DNA of 64,000 nucleotides from Terfezia claveryi (lineage: Eukaryota; Ascomycota; Pezizomycetes; Pezizales; Pezizaceae), in assembly GCA_015179025.1 (NCBI GenBank), contig WHUX01000087.1:1-64000 (forward strand). The letters are read 5' to 3'. Below are positions 1 through 9,053 of the stretch, in pieces (the stretch's first letter is position 1; each line of letters opens with the position of its first letter). A program made the translations under genes and the position numbers. The notes below the pieces were generated by a model. The model was given only the letters and a program-made list of their open reading frames with translations, was not told the origin of the DNA and ran no database searches.

Positions 1-199
1 ATGGACGCGAGATGATAGAGGCTCGTGCTGCTGGGCTGGCGGTGGCCTAGCATATGATGCAGTTATGGACGGAACGAGGGAGCATAATCCTGGTGTGCGC
101 CAGAGGGCCACAGCGGCCGACATGCTGCGGCTGCCACAACCTGAGCCAGAGGCCTTAGAGACAAGAAGCGTTGTATTTGGGGGGTGGGGAAAGAAAGAT

Positions 200-533
200 G
201 TGGGGGTCCATTGAAGTAGTGCAAATCGTAGATTTAGTTAGGAATAAAACTAAATATATTGAATGTTAACAGGTATATAAGAGCCATTTGACACCTCGCG
301 TTAGATTCCAAACCTCCACATTCATCATTCATCTCATTCCTCTCATTCCTCCGCATTCATCTCGTTCCGCATTCATCTCGTTCCACATTCATCTCATTCC
401 GTATTCATCTCGTTCCTCTGCATTCATCTCGTTTGCATTCTATCAGAATTAGTACCTTGCATTCTATCAGAATTGGTATCCTACATCCTATTAGAATGGT
501 GCCTTGTATCCTCTCAGAATTGTGCAAAAAGTC
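200..533. repeat. Short tandem repeats upstream of the DUF6532-like gene
   Basis: Two simple arrays lie here. From about 318 to 432 an ~15 bp unit, ATTCATCTCGTTCC with small changes (Cs for Gs, CTCATTCC variants), is repeated about eight times. From about 433 to 520 a ~22 bp unit beginning GCATTCTATCAGAATT is repeated three to four times with drift. They sit immediately upstream of the first ATG of the next gene, so they are part of its promoter or 5' leader. The rest (1-300) shows no supportable gene. Confidence 0.7.
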
Positions 534-1645
534 ATGATGGGCCGCAAGTCGACTGGCAAGCATCGTGCAATAGAAGAAGAACCCTCCACTTCAGAGAGCC
601 GCAAACGACCTGCTACGCAAGCATCCCGAGAAGCTCCCTTGATGTCAAATCAGTTAACCTTCTTGGATGAGGTATGTAGAGTGTTATACTATACAAGAAT
701 GGATATTACTAACTTCCAACAATGAAGGATGATAATGATGAGACGAATTCAGACTCTGATACTGGAGACAGCACCTGTGTAATCGCACCAGGCCTTGGGA
801 AAAATACGAGGGCCTTTTCCAGTATTCTAGGTCACTATCAACACATGACTAGTATTGCTCGAACGGTGGTGGAGAATTATACTTTGTACCGGACGCCATT
901 CCTAACCCCCGGTGAAACACTGCTATTGTTGCAAAGTGCTTGGCATAAAGCACAAGGGAATCGATATGTTGAACGGATCAAGCCAGTTGATACCTATGTA
1001 AAGTTAGCCACTTCCACCCCTTAGCATTGGATTATTAACCGTATACAGCTGAAAAGCATACATACGAGAACTCGTGCACATCTAGTTGCCGAGTGTCGAC
1101 ACACAATTATTAAGGTGCATGGCCTTAATCACCTCTGTAAGGATGACCTAAAGATCGAGGTTGAAAAGTTATTGGACAATGATCGGTTCATATGCAGGCA
1201 GGCGACGAGAGAAGTATGCGATTCCAGCAGTCAAATATCTGACTCTAACAACCTGACTGTCTTCTTAGGAGCTCAAAAATCGTTTCCGTGCAGAGGAGAT
1301 TGTGAAAGTGATCTTCCAAAAGTATTTCTATTCCAAGAGAATGAAGGGGAATCGAGACCCCGGATTTTTGGAGAGGATAAATGGGGTTTTTATCTGCTTT
1401 GTGTCAACAGCTATGAGGCACTGCCTGAAGATGTGGAAAACGGGGGAGTATAAAGACAATGGGTTGGAATTCAAGTACGAGACAACCTGGCGTAAGTGTA
1501 CATATATCGTGGGAGTGGGCAAAAGAACTGTTGGAGTCGGATAAAAGCTAACAGAAATAGTCTCATACAACAGGCTGTGGTTAACCTAGAATGGAAACAA
1601 ACCAGAAATTCAGGACCTCCTCGTTAAGAATATCAAAGCAGATCT
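534..1645 (+). pseudogene. DUF6532-like gene, 5' part, split by an inserted element
   Basis: Function is unknown; DUF6532 proteins are common multi-copy proteins of filamentous fungi. My model is exons 534-671, 728-997, 1049-1213, 1269-1491 and about 1561 onward, with introns of 51-69 nt that all have GT..AG ends and TAAC-type branch sites and keep the frame. The product starts MMGRKSTGKH, has an acidic stretch (about residues 47-60), then the part I compare to DUF6532: a basic helix around 1049-1120 (THTRTRAHLV-like), 'EKLLDNDRF', and 'KGNRDPGF...KMWKTGEY' before the usual C-terminal F..Y segment. In this frame a TAG occurs at 1587-1589, only 56 bases before the insertion, so the gene may have been damaged before or after the element arrived. 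Its 3' part is at 4644-4967. The family call rests on remembered pattern, not on a search. Confidence 0.55.
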
Positions 1646-1734
1646 ACATCAGCAAAAAAAAATGTGCGTCAGGACGTACCACCAAGCGTCCGGATGCAAG
1701 TTTGCGTCCTGTGCGTCCTGTGCGTCTGGACGCA

Positions 1735-1930
1735 CTAGAAGGTTGCCCCCTCGCCTGTGACGCAACACCAATGCTGGGCAGTTGCTCTCGCATCTGGATG
1801 CACTGGAACGTTGCCCCCTCGCCTGGGACGCAACACCAATGCTGGGCAGTTGCTCTCGCATCTGGGATGCACTGGGATGTTGCCCCCGTACCTGGGACGC
1901 AAGCATACATGCAACCTTTGTCCCGACGCA
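1735..1930. repeat. Subterminal ~66 bp tandem repeat, left arm
   Basis: About three copies of a ~66 bp unit (GTTGCCCCCTCGCCTGGGAC...GCATCTGGGATGCACTGG) rich in GGGACGC / GCGTCC words. It lies just inside the outer TIR, where a transposase would be expected to bind. The matching right-arm array at about 4270-4545 has more copies, which accounts for the unequal arm lengths. Confidence 0.75.
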
Positions 1931-2104
1931 CTTGGTGGGTAAACACAACCCGCTTACAGCTTGCATCTGCTACGTTCTTACACCAGCCAGCTATGTAGCC
2001 GGGTTTGCAACCTTTGAATATGCGTGCAGCAGAAATATTCATTGTATTTGCCAATTATTATATACACAGAGAGGTATTTAGCAATAGATATGTACACGGA
2101 ACAT

Positions 2105-2250
2105 GTGTGCAGCAATACTCGCTCTAACCCTTGGCCTAAGCTTCGCTCTAACTCTCATTGTATCCATCGCTCTAACTCTCGCTCTACTAACCAGACTACT
2201 CTCGCTCTAATGCTTGCTCTAATTCTCGCTCTAAGCTCTCTTTAATACTC
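2105..2250. repeat. Degenerate 12 bp repeat (CTCGCTCTAACT), left arm
   Basis: Repeats of CTCGCTCTAA / TCTAACTCTCGC, about 10-12 units with drift. The inverted counterpart (TTAGAGCGAG...) is at about 3930-4065 in the right arm. Confidence 0.7.
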
Positions 2251-2559
2251 GCTGTAATATGCTGGGAATAACGGGGAAGGGAAGTATATATACAGGAAAA
2301 CCATAGTTGCCAAGGCTGACTGCTAAGGCCGACAATTTAGACTTTCCGAAGACAATGAGATAGGGGATAATAAGAGAAGTGGCACGACAGTAATCAACGG
2401 CGCTCAGCCCCTCTTTCGCACGCGGGTGCCGTACTACTCAATGCCTGGCCTGGTAATAGTCATATTGGGAAATCGTAGTCGTGGTACTGCGAACGAGACA
2501 AGTACTGCGATATGTGCGGAGTTCACGCTTTGTGATATATCCCGTAGGAATTCATGCAT

Positions 2560-3600
2560 TCACGGGCATATATATATAAGTATCCGAAAGCACGAGTTTC
2601 TCACATATATATATAAGTCTCCAAAAGCACGAGTTTCTCGCATATATATATATAAGCCTGCGAATGTATGGATTTCTCACATATATATATATATATATGT
2701 CCCAAAAGCACGAGTTTCTCGCATATATATATAAGCCTGCGAATGTATGGATTTCTCGCATATATATATATAAGTCTCCAAAAGCACGAGTTTCTCGCAT
2801 ATATATATATAAGCCTGCGAATGTATGGATTTCTCACATATATATATATAAGCCTGCGAATGTATGGATTTCTCACATATATATATATATATATGTCCAA
2901 AAGCACGAGTTTCTCGCATATATATATAAGCCTGCGAATGTATGGATTTCTCGCATATATATATATAAGTCTCCAAAAGTACAAGTTTCTCGATATATAT
3001 ATATAAGCCTGCGAATGTATAGATTTCTCACATATATATATATAAGCCTGCGAATGTATGGATTTCTCACATATATATATATATATGTCCCAAAAGCACG
3101 AGTTTCTCGCATATATATATAAGCCTGCGAATGTATGGATTTCTCGCATACATATATATAAGTCTGCGAATGCATGGATTTCTCGCATATATATATATAT
3201 GTCTCCAAAAGCACGAGTTTCTCCCACATATATATATATGTCTCCAAAAGCGCGAGTTTCTCGCACATATATATATATGTCTCAAAAAGCACAGTTTCTC
3301 GTATATATATATATATAAGCCTGCGAATGTATGGATTTCTCACATATATATATATAAGTCTGTGAATGCATGGATTTCTCGCATATATATATATATGTCT
3401 CCAAAAGCAGAGTTTCTCGCACATATATATATAAGTCTCCAAAAGCACAGTGTCTCGCACATATATAAATAAGTCTCCAAAAGCACGAGTTTCTCGCATA
3501 TATATATATGTAAGCCCGCGAATGCATGGATTTCTCGCATATATATATATAAGCAGCGAGCACATGGGTTTCTCGCATATATATACTTATATGAGCCCGC
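2560..3600. repeat. AT-rich composite minisatellite at the centre of the foldback element
   Basis: About 28 units of ~37 bp. Each unit has an (AT)n core (ATATATATAT), followed by one of two alternating cassettes: A, 'AAGTCTCCAAAAGCACGAG', or B, 'AAGCCTGCGAATGTATGG', and then TTTCTCGCA or TTTCTCACA. Long reading frames on both strands are by-products of the period and should not be annotated. The AT cores are self-complementary, so the array can form small hairpins as well as the loop of the large inverted repeat. Confidence 0.9.
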
Positions 3601-4269
3601 GCATGCATGAATTCCTACGGGATATATCACAAAGCGTGAACTCCGCACATATCGCAGTACTTGTCTCGTTCGCAGTACCACGACTACGATTTCCCAATAT
3701 GACTATTACCAGGCCAGGCATTGAGTAGTACGGCACCCGCGTGCGAAAGGGAGGCTGAGCGCCGTTGATCACTGTCGTGCCACTTCTCTTATTATCCCCT
3801 ATCTCATTGTCTTCGGAAAGTCTAAATTGTCGGCCTTAGCAGTCGGCCTTGGCAACTATGGTTTCCCTGTATATATACTTCCCTTCCCCGCGCTTTTTCC
3901 CTTTGCTCATTATTCCCACATATTACAGCGAGTATTAGAGAGAGCATTAGAGCGAGCATTAGAGCGAGAGTAGTCTGGTTGGTAGAGCGAGAGTTAGAGC
4001 GATTGATACAATGAGAGTTAGAGCGAAGCCTAGGCCAAGGGTTAGAGCGAGTGTTGCTGCACACATGTTCCGTGTACATATCTATTGCTAAATACCTCTC
4101 TGTATATATAATAATTGGCGAATACAATGAAGATTTCTGCTGCATGCATATTCAAAGGTTGCAAACCCAGCTACATAGCTGGCTGGTGTAAGAACGTAGC
4201 AGATGCAAGCTGTAAGCGGGTTGTGTTTACCCACCAAGTGCGTCGGGACAAAGGTTGCATGTATGCTTG

Positions 4270-4545
4270 CGTCCCAGGCACGGGGGCAACATCCCAGTGC
4301 ATCCCAGATGCGAGAGCAACTGCCCAGCATTGGTGTTGCATCCCAGGCGAGGGGGCAATGTTCCAGTGCGTCCCAAGCGCGGTGGCAAAGTCCCAGTGCG
4401 TCCCAGATGCGAGAGCAACTGCCTAGCATTGGTGTTGCGTCCCAGGCGTGTGAGCAACGTCATAGTGCATCCTAGACGCGAGCGCAACTGCCAAGAATTG
4501 GTGTTGCGTCCCAGGCGTGTGAGCAACGTCCCAGTGCGTCAGGAC
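4270..4545. repeat. Subterminal ~66 bp tandem repeat, right arm
   Basis: Inverted counterpart of the array at 1735-1930, about four to five drifted copies carrying GCGTCCCAGGC and GATGCGAGAGCAAC words. The extra copies relative to the left arm suggest expansion after insertion or unequal exchange. Confidence 0.7.
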
Positions 4546-4643
4546 GCTAGCGCAACAAGTGTTCACGTCCTGATTTTGAGTTATCGTCCCGTGCGTTACA
4601 TGCGTCTGACGCACAGGACGAAAATATTATTTTTGCTGATGTA

Positions 4644-4967
4644 GCATGCCGGATTGCGGCCAATGTGAAGATCGTTGAGCTTGAATCAGGGGAGCCTCCT
4701 GAAGTAGAAGACCAGCTGAGTTTTGAAGTCAACTTAAGAAAGGAGCTCAAACACTCATACAAGAGATTGGAGGTCTCAGAAAACAAGCGACTCAGAGTTG
4801 GAGGGCTATTGCGAGATTCTTCAGTAGAGCTAGCAGATCCTTTGAGTCCAGCGGTTGACAATAGTATATTGGGTGAAGAAGAGGCGGAGACACAAGATCA
4901 GGAGAATGCGGCAGGTCAGGAGGATGCCGAAGCTGAGGAGAATGCTGGAAGTGAGGATGAGCTTTAG
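4644..4967 (+). pseudogene. DUF6532-like gene, 3' part, beyond the inserted element
   Basis: This open frame starts directly at the right TA of the element and ends with a stop at 4965-4967. It continues the frame of the 5' part (GAT CTA | GCA TGC), giving KADLACRIAANV across the repaired junction. The segment has a charged helix (RKELKHSYKRLE) and a strongly acidic, low-complexity C-terminus ending GSEDEL. It has no start codon of its own that I trust (the first in-frame candidate is a GTG at 4665), so it is most likely a severed tail, not an independent gene. A chimeric transcript driven from the element cannot be excluded. Confidence 0.6.
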
Positions 4968-5575
4968 CGACTAAGGGGGTCGGAATTGAGTTGCGCTCGG
5001 CAAGGTATTTTGCATATATCACAGGCGTAGCATTCTCTCCTCTTATGTTTTTGCTATTTTCTCGCTCTCCTGTTTTCGTGCTCTTCCTTGTTTCCTTGCT
5101 GTTTTATCACTCTCCTGTTTTCATGCTCTCCCTTGTTTCCTTTTGTCGTCGGTATCTCCTGCTGTGAATTTTGTGTGATATCTTTTATTTCCTATTATCG
5201 CTTTTTTTCTAGAATTATTCTGATGTAATGGTTATCGCTTTTTTTCTAGGAATATTGTTTCATGGGCTGGTTGTTAGAATTAGATAGAGATTAATTTTTG
5301 AGCCTAAGAGTATAAGGTATGGACAGGGTTGGATTTAGTGGGTGGAGTTGTCATTTGTTGATTGGAATATGTATTATGTATTTGCTCGAGAAGTTTAGTT
5401 TGGATCTAGACTAGGACAGTCGTTAGAATGAGAAACAATTTGGGAAATACTAGTTCGTGTGATGATACCTTAGCAAACAACATAGTATATAGGAATGAAA
5501 TGAAGAACAGGCTAAATGAAGAACAGATTCTGCTAGATAAAGAGATTAGAGGATGCAGTGCTACATATGGTGAGT
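4968..5575. other. Intergenic, T-rich, no gene seen
   Basis: Short imperfect repeats (CTCTCCTGTTTTCRTGCTCTYCCTTGTTTCCTT at about 5066-5142, twice; GTTATCGCTTTTTTTCTAG twice at about 5199-5250). No convincing coding sequence. Confidence 0.6.
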
Positions 5576-6420
5576 ACAACAGAGATGTTTGCTAAGGGGA
5601 GGATTAGGGAATGCAAGACATTTCACAGAAAGTTGACCAGAGAGAGCACTAGTTATGTACCGTTGGTTACTCTCAGCGTCGGATAATCGGTAGTATAGAG
5701 ACGTTTACTAATAGGAGGATTAGGGGATACAAGATGTTTCAAAGAAAGTTGACAAGAGATGGAAACAGTTATGTAACGAGAGTGACGCGTAATGTTGGAG
5801 AATAGGTAGCACATAGAGGTTAGATAAGGGACGGATTAGAGTATATAAAGCATTTTATAGAAAGTTGAGCAGAGATAGTACCGTATATATAACGTGGGTA
5901 AATAGCAACGTCTATATATAACATGGGTTAATAGCAACGTCGGACGATAGGTATCGTGTAGAGATTAGCTAAGGGTAGGATTAGAGGGTACGAAGTATTT
6001 TATGGAAAGTCGAGCAGAGCTAGTACTGTATATGTAACGTGGGGGACTAGCAATGCCGGACAATAGGTAGCGTGTAGAGGTTAGCTAAGGGAAGGATTAG
6101 AGGGTACAAAGCATTTCATGGAAAGTCGAGTAGAGATAATACCGTATATATAACGTGGGTAACTAGCAACGTCGGACAATAGGTAGCTCGTAGAGGTTAG
6201 CTAAGGGAAGGATTAGAGGGTACAAAGCATTTTATGGAAAGTTGAGCAGAGATAGTACTGTATACGTAACGTGGGTGACTAGCAACGTCGGACAATAAGT
6301 AGCATGTAGAAGTTAACTATGAGGGGGATGAGGGAATGCAACGCTCTATGAGGGGGATGAGGGGGTGCAGAGCGTTGCACGGAAACTTGACCAGGGATGC
6401 ACGTAAATGGGCAGCACGAG
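5576..6420. repeat. ~116 bp minisatellite, about seven units
   Basis: Consecutive units begin near 5582, 5704, 5820, 5964, 6079, 6195 and 6312. Each carries TTAGCTAAGGGAAGGATTAG, then a GCATTT..GGAAAGT segment, ATATAACGTGGGTAACTAG, and AACGTCGGACAATAGGTAGC. Units 4-6 are nearly identical; the outer ones have drifted, with some C/T and G/A changes. One unit (5820-5963) contains an internal ~26 bp duplication around ATATAACATGGG. No coding potential. Confidence 0.85.
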
Positions 6421-6639
6421 TAAAGGTAGGTGTAGGATAGAGAGTTAAACGGAGAAAGAGACACAGGATGAACACAGGCAAAGAAGATCTAGAAGTAGAG
6501 GTGTGAGTAAAGAAGAGTAAAAAACGGAAGCATGGTAGATACAAAGCACTATGCAACGTATTCTATAAATGTGCAGTGAAAAGAATTTAATTGCAAGAAG
6601 AAGGAATTCAACACGTCGCGTTAACGAAGAGACACAAGA

Positions 6640-6755
6640 GAAAGGCGCGTCAGGAAGCTAGAATATAGAGCACGTCGCTACATATACTGAGGTTTTGCAA
6701 AAGCACTTTATAGGCTCAGGAAGCACCTGACGCAGATTTCGTGTTTACTGATGTA
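6640..6755. mobile_element. Solo terminal motif related to the foldback element (end at 6753, TA at 6754-6755)
   Basis: The sequence CCTGACGCAGATTTCGTG followed by TTTACTGATG and TA reads, in reverse complement, TA-CATCAGTAAA...TGCGTCAGG. This matches the foldback element's end, TA-CATCAGCAAA...TGTGCGTCAGG. A GCGTCAGGA word also occurs at about 6646. I cannot find the partner end with confidence, so this is a decayed or partial copy. Confidence 0.5.
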
Positions 6756-6829
6756 GGTGGGGTTGAACCTGCCCACCGCAGCAGGTATTCTCGAGCCGGG
6801 TTTGGCCCGTGGGGCATATTTGGCCTGGC

Positions 6830-6960
6830 CAACAGAGGCAGGGAAGGTGGACACCTGGCGCCCGGAGGCAAGGAAGTTAGACACCTAGTGCCCCGAGGCA
6901 GGGAAGGTGGGCAGCTGGCCTCTAGAGGCAGGGTAGCGGGTGCCGGGCATCCTGACGCAG
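6830..6960. repeat. 30 bp tandem repeat, about four copies
   Basis: Units GAGGCAGGGAAGGTGGACAC.. start near 6833, 6863, 6893 and 6923 with decreasing similarity. It lies between two terminal motifs of the foldback family and may be internal sequence of another member. Confidence 0.65.
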
Positions 6961-7114
6961 AGGAGCTGAACACTTGGTGTCGGGGGAAGCGAGGTGGAGA
7001 AGGTTGGCGTCAGGATGCCATGTATTTCTTGCTCATATACAGGTTGCCCTGGGAGGCAACTGGGCAGAAGGGCATGTTCGGGGTGCCCGGGACGCCACAT
7101 GGGGAAGAGTAAAA

Positions 7115-7175
7115 AACGGTGGCGTCCAGACGCCTTTGCAGGGCGTCCAGACGCCAAAATTTCTTTCCTGATGCC
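7115..7175. mobile_element. Second solo terminal motif of the foldback family (end at about 7173)
   Basis: A repeated GGCGTCCAGACGCC pair (about 7124 and 7141) is followed by AAAATTTCTTTCCTGATG. In reverse complement this is CATCAGGAAAGAAATTTTGGCGTC, resembling the element end at 1647. It is not followed by TA, so either the end is decayed or the next bases have changed. Confidence 0.45.
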
Positions 7176-8640
7176 CATTTGCTCATATTCAAGGCTGCTG
7201 CCCTAAAGGCTATTTTGAAATGAATATAGATACCAGGTAATGGCCTTCTAGTTATTACAGGCTCACCCACTAGGTACCTGGCCTATATGGGGGGTTGAGA
7301 AGAGAGAGGTCAGTCTTCGGCAAGGTTGTATTGGAAGAGGAGATATTGAGTCTTTGGCTAATATTGGTAGGATATAAGTACAACCAGATTATAGAGCATA
7401 CTCGTTTCCATAGATATGCATTTAGCTAAAATCACTAGGCTCATGATATGTCATGAGTTGTGGCTGGAGACGCTGTTGCAGGGGGGTTTGCAGAGGTGAT
7501 CACTAGATGGTGGCTGCTCACTAGTAGGCTTGCAGGGATAGTCCTTTTGTAACCAAAATACACAAAATTTCACAAATCACAAAAATAACTTTTTATTCCC
7601 TATCACACTGTACCGGTAGCCTTAACTACAGAATCCAAATGTGTGTGATTATTCATTATCCACCTTCATCATCTTTATTATTCTTTTCCCCGCCATTTCA
7701 TTATTCGGCTGACTCTTCCCCCGAAACAACGCCATAATGCCTCCTTCTCTTCTTCCCCGAGTACTTCGCACTTCAACTCCTCTAGTCCGTCATCTGCATC
7801 CAGGTTAAATCACGGGAATTTCTACCCCGTATTTCTCCTCTTACCAACCTCGTTTGTGGCCTGTTCTTGACTTAACCTGGCCAAGCTTTCGGGTTCCTTG
7901 AGCCCGGCCAGCTCTTCCTTGTATATTTCACGGAGCCCTTGGTGATAGACTTGGGTCTTGGATGAAATCTCCTTCAGGAAGTAGAGGGGTTATATAGCCT
8001 TTTTTTTTTTTTTTTTTAGGGGGGGGGTTCTGGATTCATTCAGTTTGTCTTTCTGCTACTTCTCGCCTTGAATACTTACTTGGTTTATTATTATTTCTCA
8101 TCCTGTGGACTCGTGTAAAAAGTAATCTGAATTATTCTTCAGTGTTTTTTTTTTTCTTTGATTTTTATATACATATATCAACAAAGTAAAGCAAATAAAG
8201 GAAGATATCTTGGAGTTTACTTTCCGTATGACCGGTGGATCAAAGGTGCTCAATTTCCAGATTGAGAAACTCTCTTGGCAGTATAAGTTGTGGGTAGTTA
8301 CTTTAGGAGGGTTGGAGGGAACAAACATTTGTGACAAATAAGTATATACATGTATATATGTAATTATGTAATTACTAGGCTGGTAACAAACTTCTTATGA
8401 GGAATACCATTTTCCTTTTTTTTTTTTTTTTTTTTTTCCTTCACTCACTTTTTTAGTTTCTTAAACGACTTTAAAAATCTTAATGCAGGTGACTACGAGA
8501 GGTGGCCTTTTGGCCATTTTGGGTGTTTTGACTAAGACTTTTTTTGTCCACGGGCTGTAACGATGATCTTTTTCCGTGGGGCCACCGCGCAGCGGCTTGC
8601 ATTTCGTATCACCTGCGAAAAACAAAACCTGAAAGATAAA
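7176..8640. other. Intergenic, poly-T tracts, no gene seen
   Basis: Contains T runs of about 20 bases near 7999-8020 and 8417-8438. Reading frames here are short and lack recognisable domains. A reverse-strand stretch at 8098-8337 is AT-rich and not convincing. Confidence 0.6.
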
Positions 8641-9053
8641 TTTCCCACCCCCAAATAATGATTCATTTCCAGAACCTGCCAACTCAACCCTATCAAGTGG
8701 CAATTGTAAGGGACTACCCCCCAATAAGAGCTTTATGCATAGATTACCCTATTATTGAGGCCGGTGTGCAAATCCCAACTGTTGTTGTGCAAGCTTTTTT
8801 TCGTTATAAGTCAATTGGCCCGTATGTACATATGTTTCGGCATGAGGAGGCGAAACAATTAAGTAAGTACATACCTACCTCGTATGCGGTGCCCGATAAT
8901 AATAATTGGGATTGCACTACATATTGTAGACGCATACATCGCTTCAGGCTACAATATGTAAAATCTGTAGATAAGGATGGAGATACCTACCTCGGGAAGG
9001 GGGCCAGGGAGGAGGCGGCTGACCTACCTTGCTATGCTGCAGTTGGGCCTTGA

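Larger units (their letters stand above)
1647..4641. mobile_element. 3.0 kb foldback-like non-autonomous element with long inverted arms and TA target duplication
   Basis: The element begins CATCAGCAAAAA and ends in the inverse, TTTTTGCTGATG, and is flanked by TA at 1645-1646 and 4642-4643. The left arm (about 1647-2580) is matched in inverted orientation by the right arm (about 3590-4641) through essentially its whole length; for example, both arms encode the same peptide run on opposite strands (GCKPGYIAGW / GCKPSYIAGW). The arms differ in length because of subterminal tandem repeats. The middle (2580-3590) is an AT-rich minisatellite. No transposase reading frame is visible, so it would need a transposase in trans. 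A TA target is typical of Tc1/mariner-pogo-type enzymes, but I cannot assign a superfamily. Joining 1646 to 4644 restores an open frame in the host gene. Confidence 0.8.

Noticed and set aside
1644..2054. 136-aa minus-strand frame starting MANTMNISAA, repeated on the + strand at 4115-4426
   Set aside because: Same sequence in both arms of the inverted repeat, made of tandem repeats in several frames with no domain; explained by the element. It remains faintly possible that it encodes a small element-borne peptide.
2426..3681. Overlapping 80-230 aa frames on both strands (YIYISLRM / IYICEKSIH types)
   Set aside because: They are translations of the AT minisatellite; period, not selection, keeps them open.
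8658..9053. 131-aa + strand frame starting MIHFQNLPTQ
   Set aside because: No domain, no intron signals, repeat-rich region, codon use not like the neighbouring genes; could be chance.
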